NCBI GenBank assembly: GCA_028717825.1
Contig: JAQUNB010000036.1
Location: 1 to 8,606, forward strand
Length of the DNA: 8,606 nt
Source: Candidatus Omnitrophota bacterium
Lineage (GTDB): Bacteria > Omnitrophota > Gorgyraeia > Tantalellales > Tantalellaceae
Reading direction: 5' to 3'
Shown: in pieces, positions 1 through 6,524 of the stretch
Numbering within the stretch: position 1 is the stretch's first letter
Layout: the number at the start of each line of letters is the position of its first letter
Position numbers and translations under genes: made by a program
The notes under the pieces: generated by a model
Told to the model about the DNA's origin: nothing
Seen by the model: only the letters and a program-made list of their open reading frames with translations
Databases searched by the model: none

Positions 1-397
1 ATTTGTATATAAGATCGTGCAACAACTAAAACAGGGGAAGAAAGAAATTCTTGCTGTTTCTGATAAGTTCGGCACGCCTACTTTTACGAGAGATTTTGCA
101 GCTAACCTTATAGATGTTATTAACTGCGGTCAATATGGAATATATCATATGGCGAATAAGGGAACATGTACGCGTTATGATATGGCAGTAAAAATTGTTG
201 AGTCTATGGGGCTTGATCGAGAAGTAAAAGTTACTCCTGTTTGTTCTGATAGGTTTCCTTTGCCGGCACCAAGGGCGCGTTCGGAAATGATCGAAAATTA
301 TAATCTTGAATCGATAGGGCTTAATAATATGCCTTATTGGCAGGATTCCTTGGACGAGTATATACGCGCTAATAAAGATAAAAAGATGGGTGTATGA
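1..397 (+). CDS. rmlD: RmlD-like dTDP-4-dehydrorhamnose reductase, 3' part
   Basis: This is the C-terminal part of an SDR-extended sugar-nucleotide reductase. RmlD reduces dTDP-4-keto-L-rhamnose to dTDP-L-rhamnose with NAD(P)H in the cytoplasm, the last step of the rhamnose donor pathway. The reading frame is open from base 2, so the gene starts upstream; the GTG at 17 is an internal Val codon. About 131 residues are visible. The family's C-terminal landmarks are present in order: a basic helix ending in the D-x-x-G-x-P-T-x-T-x-D-x-A element (about 36-48 codons after the window edge, SDKFGTPTFTRDFA), the Y-H-x-A-N-x-G segment, and the P-A-P-R-A-R-S motif near the end, followed by the terminal W-x-x-S-L-x-x-Y helix. 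The Rossmann glycine motif and YxxxK lie outside the window. Its TGA overlaps the next gene's ATG by 4 bases (ATGA). RmlA, RmlB and RmlC are not seen. A related SDR reductase of another sugar is possible. Confidence 0.85.
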   Translation, partial: FVYKIVQQLKQGKKEILAVSDKFGTPTFTRDFAANLIDVINCGQYGIYHMANKGTCTRYDMAVKIVESMGLDREVKVTPVCSDRFPLPAPRARSEMIENYNLESIGLNNMPYWQDSLDEYIRANKDKKMGV

Positions 398-1305
398 ATC
401 CAAAAGTAAGCATTATTATTCCAGCATATAACAAAGCAGAGTTGACTGTAAAAACTGTAGATAGTGTTTTACGGCAAACTTACAATAATATTGAAATTAT
501 CGTAGTTGATGATGGTTCTACGGATGATACTCATCAGCGGCTTATTTCTTATGGCGACAAAATCGTCTATATACATAAGGAAAACGGAGGGGCTTGCAGC
601 GCTCGTAACCTGGGAATAAAAGCAGCAAAAGGGGAGTACATAGGTATCCTAGATTGTGACGATTTGTATCTTCCGGAAAAGGTAGAAATATCCGTGAAAT
701 ATCTCGAGGAAAACATGGAAGCGGGTTTTGTTTCGACTGTCGCATATCTTATAGACGAGACGGAACAGGTTCAAGGAATACATTGTTTGGGGAGAAATAA
801 GGGGACGGGGTGGATAACCAAAAAATTGCTTGCCGGAAATTTTGTATGTAATTCCACGGTCATTGTCAGAAAATCATGTTTAGACCTTGTAGGGTTATTC
901 GACGAAACAATTTTCTTTCCAGCAGACTGGGATATGTGGCTAAGGTTGTCAGAAAATTTTAAAGCAGGATATATAAATGTTCCACTTTCAATGTATAGAA
1001 CAACGGGGAGTTATTTAGCCAGACATTTGGATCAGTCTAAAAAAGAGGAATTAATTGTATTGGAAAAAGCATTTAAGAGGAATACGATACTCAGGGAATA
1101 TTTAAAGAACAAAGCGGTTTCCAACGTATATCGGCGTTATTCACTGAATTATTTATTTTGCGGGGATATTAATAAATCCCGTGAATTTTTAATAATGTCT
1201 TTGAGGAAATATCTTTTAAGCCCAAAGACGCTGTTTTTATTCTTATGCACAATAGTGTGCGGGGGTAGATTAAGTTCTGTCCAGCGATTTTTTAAGCGTT
1301 TTTAG
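394..1305 (+). CDS. Family 2 glycosyltransferase
   Basis: This 303-residue inverting GT-A glycosyltransferase transfers one sugar from an NDP-sugar, probably to a lipid-linked oligosaccharide at the inner face of the cytoplasmic membrane. The N-terminus carries the GT2 signature: VSIIIPAYN (residues 5-13), VVDDGSTDD (37-45), the N-G-G-x-x-x-A-R-N loop (64-72) and the metal-binding D-x-D in LDCDD (86-90). ADWDMWLRL (177-185) sits where the family usually has the E/A-D-x-D-x-W-L-R-L catalytic-base motif; D178 is the likely base. A short hydrophobic stretch at 279-289 followed by a basic tail may attach the protein to the membrane. The start is the ATG overlapping the rmlD-like stop by 4 bases, consistent with translational coupling; the upstream purine stretch is a weak ribosome binding site. 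Donor and acceptor cannot be read from sequence. GT2 membership is very secure. Confidence 0.93.
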   Translation: MNPKVSIIIPAYNKAELTVKTVDSVLRQTYNNIEIIVVDDGSTDDTHQRLISYGDKIVYIHKENGGACSARNLGIKAAKGEYIGILDCDDLYLPEKVEISVKYLEENMEAGFVSTVAYLIDETEQVQGIHCLGRNKGTGWITKKLLAGNFVCNSTVIVRKSCLDLVGLFDETIFFPADWDMWLRLSENFKAGYINVPLSMYRTTGSYLARHLDQSKKEELIVLEKAFKRNTILREYLKNKAVSNVYRRYSLNYLFCGDINKSREFLIMSLRKYLLSPKTLFLFLCTIVCGGRLSSVQRFFKRF

Positions 1306-1329
1306 CAAAAACTGAAAAAGTAAAAATAA

Positions 1330-2727
1330 ATGCCCGCGATTACAAGAAAACATCTCAGCGTTAAAAACATGCAAACGGATAGTTTTATTTGCCCGGCAGC
1401 TATGGTTCTGCTGGCTATTTTTTGTTTTTGTTATTCCATCTTTGGTGCGAATTTTGCCGAAACTAGTATTCAATTTTATTTTTTGAATTTTCCTGTCTTT
1501 GCGGGAGAAATTTTGTTTGCTCTGTGCGTAATTTTATTTCTTTTGGAATTCAAAAGATCTTCAAAAAGAATAAACAAAAAAGGGTATTTGCTTTTGATAT
1601 ATGTAGGGTTCATTCTGATCAAGTCTTTCCACGGGTATTTTAACTGGGGGCCTCTAGCTTTTAGAAATGCAGCTTTATTTTATTATGTTCTATTTGCGCT
1701 TTTTGGTTATATTTTCTTTGATGTCAATATCTTAAAGAAAAAATATGTTTTTTTTACCAATATAGCCATTATCACGTTGTGCCTTATCTTCCGCCTTGTT
1801 GATGCTTATTTTGTTTTTACTTATTTGATGTTGTTTTTAGTACTGGTTGATGCGGTAGGTTTCAAAAAACTGCAGTTTATTGCAATATCTTTAATGGTGC
1901 TTTTTTTCCCATATAAGAGCTTGTTTTTTGTTCATCGCGGTGTCCTTTTTGCCGAGATAGCCGCTGTTATTTTTTTATTGGTTGCTATGTGTAATATATT
2001 AAAAATCAAGAAGAGTATAAAAATAGTCCTGGTAGTATTTGTTCTCTGTGCTTTTTCGGCGATGGCTTTCATGTTTGTTGATAAAGGGGCAATAAAACCT
2101 TTTTTAAATCCAGGGATTATCCTTAAACAATTTTATGCTTATGAGTCGAAGATAGATCAAATAAGCAGGGAGAATGAGACTGAAAATGCGAAGGAGGAAG
2201 AAGGAAAGTTACGGCTTTATGACCCGGATAACAGCGTGAAAAGGGTCCCGCAGCTTGCGTATAAATCAGGAAATCAAGAAAGAAGATATATGGGGAGTGT
2301 CAATAATATTTATTGGCGTATGTTTTTGTGGAAAGAAATGTCGGCGGAACTATTAAATAATAGAAATATTTTTGGTCTTGATTTCGGAAAACCTTTTCGG
2401 CCGAAAAGCGTGAAGATCCTACGCTGGTCCTCGGGAATAGGCTGGCTTGAGCCGCATAATTCATATTTACATATGTTATATCGGGCAGGCGTTTTTGGGG
2501 TAGTGCTTGTTCTTGTGCTATGTTTTTTTTTCGCACGAGCAACGTATTCTTTTATTAGGAAAAGATGTATTAAGGGTGTGATGTTGAGTTCAATATTATT
2601 ATATTGGCTTGTTGTGTCGAATTTCGAAGTAATTTTTGAGCTACCATATTTCGCAATCCCGTTTTGGAGTTTATTTGGTATGGTGTTAAAATATTCAAAT
2701 TCTAAGATGCAGGTAAAAGGAGAATGA
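1330..2727 (+). CDS. O-antigen ligase/polymerase-like membrane protein
   Basis: This 465-residue integral membrane protein has about 11-12 predicted membrane segments (roughly 22-41, 52-72, 85-100, 113-131, 139-155, 159-177, 180-196, 204-222, 230-250, 387-404, 416-431, 434-453). A long hydrophilic loop of about 135 residues (251-386) separates the ninth and tenth. That layout is typical of the Wzy/WaaL family, which polymerises lipid-linked repeat units or ligates them to an acceptor on the outer side of the inner membrane. The loop contains the two usual landmarks: W-R-x-x-L-W-K-E (329-336) followed by N-I-F-G-L-D-F-G, and P-H-N-S-Y-L-H-M-L-Y-R-A-G (375-387), where H376 is the expected catalytic His. 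The loop also has a very acidic run at 279-292. No strong ribosome binding site precedes ATG 1330; a second in-frame ATG at 1369 is not better. Polymerase and ligase cannot be told apart here. Base composition is notably AT-rich. Confidence 0.85.
   Translation: MPAITRKHLSVKNMQTDSFICPAAMVLLAIFCFCYSIFGANFAETSIQFYFLNFPVFAGEILFALCVILFLLEFKRSSKRINKKGYLLLIYVGFILIKSFHGYFNWGPLAFRNAALFYYVLFALFGYIFFDVNILKKKYVFFTNIAIITLCLIFRLVDAYFVFTYLMLFLVLVDAVGFKKLQFIAISLMVLFFPYKSLFFVHRGVLFAEIAAVIFLLVAMCNILKIKKSIKIVLVVFVLCAFSAMAFMFVDKGAIKPFLNPGIILKQFYAYESKIDQISRENETENAKEEEGKLRLYDPDNSVKRVPQLAYKSGNQERRYMGSVNNIYWRMFLWKEMSAELLNNRNIFGLDFGKPFRPKSVKILRWSSGIGWLEPHNSYLHMLYRAGVFGVVLVLVLCFFFARATYSFIRKRCIKGVMLSSILLYWLVVSNFEVIFELPYFAIPFWSLFGMVLKYSNSKMQVKGE
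2717..2723 (+). promoter_or_regulatory. Ribosome binding site for the LegB-like gene
   Basis: AAGGAGA lies inside the last codons of the preceding membrane-protein gene, 8 bases before ATG 2732. It is a strong Shine-Dalgarno match at good spacing and fixes the start of the dehydratase. Its strength contrasts with the weak sites of the three upstream genes. Confidence 0.8.
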
Positions 2728-2731
2728 TCTA

Positions 2732-3730
2732 ATGGAACTAAAAGGCAAAAAAATATTGGTGACAGGGGCAGAAGGATTCATCGGCAGTCATTTGGTTGAA
2801 GGACTGTTGGACCGGGGATGTGACATTAAAGCTTTTGTCTTTTATAATTTTTCTAATTCATGGGGATGGCTTGACAGCTTGCCGAGCGAAAGCCTGAAAA
2901 AAATAGAAATATTTACCGGGGATATACGCGACCCGAACGGCACACGGAAAGCGGTTGAGGGGGTTGATGTTATTTTTCATCTGGCGGCGCTTATCGGCAT
3001 CCCTTTCAGCTATCACTCGCCTGACAGTTATGTGGACACTAATATAAAGGGGACGCTTAATTTGCTGCAGGCTTCTTTGAAACGGGATGTAGAAAGGATC
3101 CTCGTGACTTCGACTTCGGAAGTTTATGGCACAGCCAAATATGTTCCCATAGACGAGAGTCACCCCAAACAAGGCCAATCGCCTTATTCGGCTACCAAAA
3201 TAGGCGCGGACAGCATCTCCGAATCTTTTTATAGAAGTTTTGATCTTCCCGTGACTGTGGTGAGGCCTTTTAATACCTATGGTCCGAGGCAGTCGGCGAG
3301 GGCGGTCATCCCGACTGTGATCACTCAGCTTTTATCCGGCAAAAAGAAAATAAAGCTTGGGAATCTGTCTGCGACAAGGGATTTCGTTTATGTGCGGGAT
3401 ACCGTCGAAGGGTTTATCAAGATAGCGGAAGCTGATAAGGCTATGGGGGAAGAGATAAATATCTCCACCCAGACGGAAATATCAATAGGGGCTCTGGCGG
3501 ATAAATTAAAGGACATGATAAATCCTAAAGCCGAGATCATTAAAGATGAGGCGCGGATAAGACCTGAAAAAAGCGAAGTTGATAGGCTTATGGGCAGCAA
3601 TGAAAAGTTGTCGCGGATCACCAAATGGAAGCCGAAATATGGTTTGGATAAAGGCCTTGAAGAAACTGTCAAATGGTTCAGGGATAGCGGTAATTTAAAG
3701 TTCTATAAACCGGATATTTACAACGTATAG
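2732..3730 (+). CDS. legB: LegB-type NAD-dependent NDP-sugar 4,6-dehydratase
   Basis: This 332-residue extended SDR enzyme oxidises C4 of an NDP-hexose, removes water across C5-C6 and returns hydride to C6, giving a 4-keto-6-deoxy NDP-sugar. G-A-E-G-F-I-G (12-18) is the NAD site, with the catalytic T-S-T-S-E-V-Y-G (126-133, E130 the likely dehydration base) and Y152-S-A-T-K156. The sequence agrees from end to end, as far as I recall, with proteins annotated NAD-dependent 4,6-dehydratase LegB: FYNFSNSWGWLDSLP (37-51), TGDIRDPNG (62-70), IPFSYHSPDSYVDTN (90-104), RPFNTYGPRQSARAVIPT, and the C-terminal RPEKSEVDRL and Y-K-P-D-I-Y-N-V. In Campylobacter, LegB acts on GDP-GlcNAc in legionaminate synthesis. 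The GMD motif GxTGQDG and the RmlB motif TDEVYG are both absent, so neither of those enzymes fits. The next genes are a nucleotidyltransferase and a reductase, not legC/G/I/F, so the end product may differ. Confidence 0.9.
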   Translation: MELKGKKILVTGAEGFIGSHLVEGLLDRGCDIKAFVFYNFSNSWGWLDSLPSESLKKIEIFTGDIRDPNGTRKAVEGVDVIFHLAALIGIPFSYHSPDSYVDTNIKGTLNLLQASLKRDVERILVTSTSEVYGTAKYVPIDESHPKQGQSPYSATKIGADSISESFYRSFDLPVTVVRPFNTYGPRQSARAVIPTVITQLLSGKKKIKLGNLSATRDFVYVRDTVEGFIKIAEADKAMGEEINISTQTEISIGALADKLKDMINPKAEIIKDEARIRPEKSEVDRLMGSNEKLSRITKWKPKYGLDKGLEETVKWFRDSGNLKFYKPDIYNV

Positions 3731-3752
3731 AGAAGAGAAAATCTCAAAAAAT

Positions 3753-3760
3753 GGGAGGAG
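3753..3760 (+). promoter_or_regulatory. Ribosome binding site for the nucleotidyltransferase
   Basis: GGGAGGAG contains the full GGAGG core (3754-3758), 6 bases before ATG 3765. It sits in the 34-base gap after the dehydratase, the largest intergenic space in the window. No promoter or terminator can be recognised in that gap. Confidence 0.85.
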
Positions 3761-3764
3761 AATA

Positions 3765-4481
3765 ATGAAAGCGATCATTTTAGCCGGCGGGAAGGGGACG
3801 AGATTGGCGCCGTTTACCGCTACGATCCCTAAACCGCTGTTCCCGGTCGGTCAAAAAACCATATTGGAGATCATTATACGCCAGCTGCGGGAAGCCAGGG
3901 TCCGAGAAATAAAACTCGCGGTCGGATATTTAGCGGAACTTATCGAGGCATATTTCGGCAACGGAAAAAGGTTCGAGGTGTCGGTTTCTTATGGGCGAGA
4001 AACGAAGCCGTTAGGCACCGCGGGCCCGATCAGTTTTATGCGCGGCGAAAAAAAAGATTTTTTGGTCATGAACGGGGATATATTGGCCGATATGGATTTT
4101 ACTGACCTATTCGAGTTCCATAAAAGCTCGGGGCACATCGCGACGATATGCTGCTACAGCAAAAAGACCTGTTCCAGCCTGGGTATCATCGTGCCGGATA
4201 AAGAGGGCAACGTGGAAGACTATCTCGAAAAGCCCGAATCGTCTTTTTTAGTAAGCACGGGCATATATTGTTTTAAGCCGGCGGTCATCAAGTATCTAAA
4301 AAAAGGCGAGCATATAGATCTGCCGGACTTTATCAGGCGCCTGATCAGATCCGGTGAGAAGGTTAAAGTTTACAAGATGAACGGGACATGGTTCGATATA
4401 GGCATCCCTGACGATTACGCAAAAGCAGTGGAATATTGGCAAAATAAAGACAAAAATGGCAAAGAAAACGGAAAAAAATAA
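3765..4481 (+). CDS. Sugar-1-phosphate nucleotidyltransferase
   Basis: This 238-residue enzyme couples a sugar-1-phosphate with an NTP to give an NDP-sugar and pyrophosphate, in the cytoplasm. Family landmarks are MKAIILAGGKGTRL (1-14, the nucleotide loop), P-K-P-L (22-25), P-L-G-T-A-G-P (82-88), the metal-binding N-G-D (103-105), the Y-L-E-K-P element, and W-F-D-I-G (209-213) with D211 as second metal ligand. It is the catalytic domain alone: there is no C-terminal left-handed beta-helix (as in GlmU or the longer guanylyltransferases) and no N-terminal CBS pair (as in Campylobacter PtmE). The length fits short RmlA/HddC/MurU-like enzymes. The neighbouring LegB gene suggests it could make GDP-glucosamine or a similar precursor, but sugar and base are not readable from sequence. 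Its 3' end overlaps the following gene by 26 bases. Confidence 0.9.
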   Translation: MKAIILAGGKGTRLAPFTATIPKPLFPVGQKTILEIIIRQLREARVREIKLAVGYLAELIEAYFGNGKRFEVSVSYGRETKPLGTAGPISFMRGEKKDFLVMNGDILADMDFTDLFEFHKSSGHIATICCYSKKTCSSLGIIVPDKEGNVEDYLEKPESSFLVSTGIYCFKPAVIKYLKKGEHIDLPDFIRRLIRSGEKVKVYKMNGTWFDIGIPDDYAKAVEYWQNKDKNGKENGKK

Positions 4482-5397
4482 CAGACTTGTGATAATTACC
4501 GGGTGCAACGGTTTCGCAGGAAAATATTTAGTATCTTTTTTACGCAAACGCCGCAAAGCATACAGGGTCATCGGCATAGATCTGCAGAGGTCCGCCGCGT
4601 GCGATGTGGACCTTTATGTAAAAAACGATCTTTCGGACAGTTTTCCTCCGGTTGTTCGCGGTGAGATGGAGAGAGCGCGTAAGATCTTATGTTTTCATTT
4701 GGCCGGTTTGATCTTTGAGAAGAATATCAAGAAACTTTGTCTGAATAATATATCCGCAACGGCAAATACGTTTTCATCTCTTGTCCCTTATAAAGATAAG
4801 GCAGTTGCCGTAAATATCGGCTCTGCCGCCGAATATGGATATCACGGAACCAAGGCGATAACGGAAAAGTTCCAAGCTAACCCCGTTTCGGCTTATGGCT
4901 TTAGCAAATTGTCGCAGACACAGCTCGCGTACTGTTTTTTTGAGTTATACAATCTACCCGTAATAATGAGCCGGACCTTTAACATTGTCGGACCCGGGCA
5001 AACGGATAAGCTTGTATGCGGCAGGTTGGTCAGCGAGATAGCCTATTGTAAAAAGCAGAAGAGCGGGGCAGTATCTCTCAAAAATACCGGAACGTATAGG
5101 GATTTTGTGGATGTTCGTGACGCTGTCAAGGCCTATGTATTATTGGCTGAGAAGGGCTCGCCGGGCGAACTGTACAACATCGCTTCGGGCCGCTCGGTAA
5201 AGATAAAGTATGTTGCGGATTTTATTTTACGTATCGCGCGGATCAAACCAAATATAGACGGATGCGAAGACGGTCCGGGTAAACAAGACATCCCGTATCA
5301 GAAGGCGTCTATAAAAAAGATCCAAAGAGAGACCGGATGGAAGCCTGGTTATAGTCTCGAACGCAGCTTACGTGATATGCTCGCGTTCGAGATGTGA
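4456..5397 (+). CDS. Rmd-like SDR NDP-4-keto-6-deoxyhexose reductase
   Basis: This 313-residue extended SDR has the NAD(P) motif G-C-N-G-F-A-G (16-22), whose F-A-G form is typical of Rmd (GDP-6-deoxy-D-mannose reductase) relatives. It also has H-L-A-G (81-84), G-S-A-A-E-Y-G (122-128) and the catalytic Y147-G-F-S-K151. The later R-T-F-N-I-V-G-P-G-Q, the Y-R-D-F-V-D-V-R-D-A-V-K-A-Y segment, and G-E-L-Y-N-I-A-S-G-R are also as in Rmd. It probably reduces the 4-keto group of the 4-keto-6-deoxy sugar made by the LegB-type dehydratase; a 4-epimerase is the main alternative. The ATG at 4456 lies inside the preceding gene (26-base overlap, different frame) with no clear Shine-Dalgarno site. The Rossmann strand begins at residue 11, so a much later start is unlikely; GTG 4489 would cut into that strand. 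The stop overlaps the next gene's possible GTG start by 4 bases. Confidence 0.82.
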   Translation: MAKKTEKNNRLVIITGCNGFAGKYLVSFLRKRRKAYRVIGIDLQRSAACDVDLYVKNDLSDSFPPVVRGEMERARKILCFHLAGLIFEKNIKKLCLNNISATANTFSSLVPYKDKAVAVNIGSAAEYGYHGTKAITEKFQANPVSAYGFSKLSQTQLAYCFFELYNLPVIMSRTFNIVGPGQTDKLVCGRLVSEIAYCKKQKSGAVSLKNTGTYRDFVDVRDAVKAYVLLAEKGSPGELYNIASGRSVKIKYVADFILRIARIKPNIDGCEDGPGKQDIPYQKASIKKIQRETGWKPGYSLERSLRDMLAFEM

Positions 5398-6524
5398 ACC
5401 TCCGGAAGAGCCTCACGAAAAATATGAGTAAATACAGGAAGATAATATACGGTTTGCCGCGCAGGCAATATAGCGGCATAAAACAAACGGAAGATATCTT
5501 GATCGGCCGGATGCGTGAGGCGGGCGTCGAGGCGATGGAGTTTTTCTATTTCGGGTCGTTCTCGGACGACGACAGCACTTTTTTTAGGATATTCTCGCGG
5601 TCGTGGGACCTGGTCCGTTTTATGTGGAGGTGCTGCGTCTATAGGCCGGATATCGTACATTTTAATACGAGTTTTGACCGGAAGTCGGTGACCAGGGATG
5701 TATTCTTTGCCGTAGCCGCCAGAATGTTATTTGTTAAGTTTGTTATGAAAGTGCACGGCAGCGACAAAAATTTTCTGAATAACATGACTCTTCCATGGAA
5801 AACACTGGGCTGGATATGTATTTTTGCGGCGAATAAAGTATGTATCGGCACTTATGTTGAAAGGGAAGAGTTCCTTTCGAATTCCAATTTTAAAGAAGAC
5901 AAGTTCGTTGTTATGAAGAATGCCGTTGATATCTCGGAATTCAATAAGCTCGATGAAGACGCGAAATATTTTTCGAGTAAAGAAAAAGATCTTCCCGTTA
6001 TCTTGTATTTGTCACGCATTATGAAAGAGAAAGGTGCATTCGATCTTTTGGAGGCCATACCCGATGTCCTCGAAAAACGGAAAGCGAATTTTTATTTCGG
6101 AGGATTTGGCAAGGAGCGGAATAAGCTGGCGGAGATGATAAAAGAAAAAAAATTGGAAAGGTATGTCCATATGCTCCCCGTGCTTAGCGACGAAGAAGTT
6201 AAAAGGATATACCACTTCTGCGATATGTTCGTTTTTCCTACGCGCTGCGCGGAAGGGATCCCTATTTCTTTACTGAACGCGCTGGTATGCGGGGTGCCTA
6301 TTGTAACGACGAAATTCCGGTTCAGTATGGATTATCTGCAGGAGCCAGATAATTGTCTCTTCGTCGAAATAGGGGATCCGAATAGTTTAGCGGATAAGAT
6401 TGTTTATCTTATCGACCGCTCCGCCTTACGGTCTAAAATGTCCGAGAATAACAAGCGCCTGGCGTTAGGATTCGATAAAAATATTGTGGTAAGGGATTAT
6501 TTGGCGCTATATGGTATATTGTGA
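5394..6524 (+). CDS. GT4-fold (GT-B) glycosyltransferase
   Basis: This protein of up to 376 residues is a retaining GT-B glycosyltransferase of the group 1/GT4 type, acting at the cytoplasmic face of the membrane. The N-terminal domain has K-V-H-G-S-D, and the C-terminal domain starts at L-Y-L-S-R-I-M-x-E-K-G-A-F-D-L-L. It then has F-G-G-F-G-K-E-R (the usual G-x-G segment), VLSDEEVKRIYHFCDMFVFP and the donor-site motif E-G-I-P-I-S-L-L-N-A-L-V-C-G-V-P-I-V. In that E-x7-E motif the first Glu is E287 but the second is Asn295, an uncommon change. Two starts are possible: GTG 5394, overlapping the previous stop as GTGA but with no ribosome binding site, or ATG 5424 (residue 11), preceded by GGAAG 15 bases upstream. 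The conserved part (YRKIIYGLP) begins just after the ATG, so it may be the real start. The donor sugar is unknown. Confidence 0.87.
   Translation: MNLRKSLTKNMSKYRKIIYGLPRRQYSGIKQTEDILIGRMREAGVEAMEFFYFGSFSDDDSTFFRIFSRSWDLVRFMWRCCVYRPDIVHFNTSFDRKSVTRDVFFAVAARMLFVKFVMKVHGSDKNFLNNMTLPWKTLGWICIFAANKVCIGTYVEREEFLSNSNFKEDKFVVMKNAVDISEFNKLDEDAKYFSSKEKDLPVILYLSRIMKEKGAFDLLEAIPDVLEKRKANFYFGGFGKERNKLAEMIKEKKLERYVHMLPVLSDEEVKRIYHFCDMFVFPTRCAEGIPISLLNALVCGVPIVTTKFRFSMDYLQEPDNCLFVEIGDPNSLADKIVYLIDRSALRSKMSENNKRLALGFDKNIVVRDYLALYGIL

Noticed and set aside
1298..1312. Small inverted repeat GTTTTT-AGC-AAAAAC spanning the end of the GT2 gene, a possible terminator
   Set aside because: The stem is almost only A-T pairs, the loop is 3 bases and no T tract follows. 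It would be too weak to terminate, and the next gene starts 18 bases later.
2393..2408. Perfect 16-base palindrome CTTTTCGGCCGAAAAG within the membrane-protein gene
   Set aside because: It has no spacer loop, is not repeated elsewhere in the window and encodes ordinary loop residues. One such palindrome by chance in 8.6 kb is not very surprising.
2732..3730. Annotation as GDP-mannose 4,6-dehydratase or dTDP-glucose 4,6-dehydratase
   Set aside because: The GxTGQDG motif of GMD and the TDEVYG motif of RmlB are absent. The T-S-T-S-E-V-Y-G motif, the F-N-S-W-G-W-like segment and the RPEKSEV and Y-K-P-D-I-Y-N ends fit the LegB type.
3731..3764. Possible internal promoter in the largest intergenic gap
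   Set aside because: The 34 bases hold only purine-rich sequence and the ribosome binding site; no -35/-10 pair at plausible spacing is visible.
4296..4577. Minus-strand open frame across the nucleotidyltransferase/reductase overlap, considered as a hidden antisense gene
   Set aside because: The product shows no family motif and no ribosome binding site, and both plus-strand genes keep conserved motifs close to this region, so it is a shadow frame.
6390..6419. Hairpin with stem GATAAGAT/ATCTTATC (6393-6400 and 6406-6413) and outer GCG/CGC pairing
   Set aside because: It lies inside the GT4 coding sequence, has a bulge on the outer side and no T tract after it. It is best explained as a chance feature of codons.
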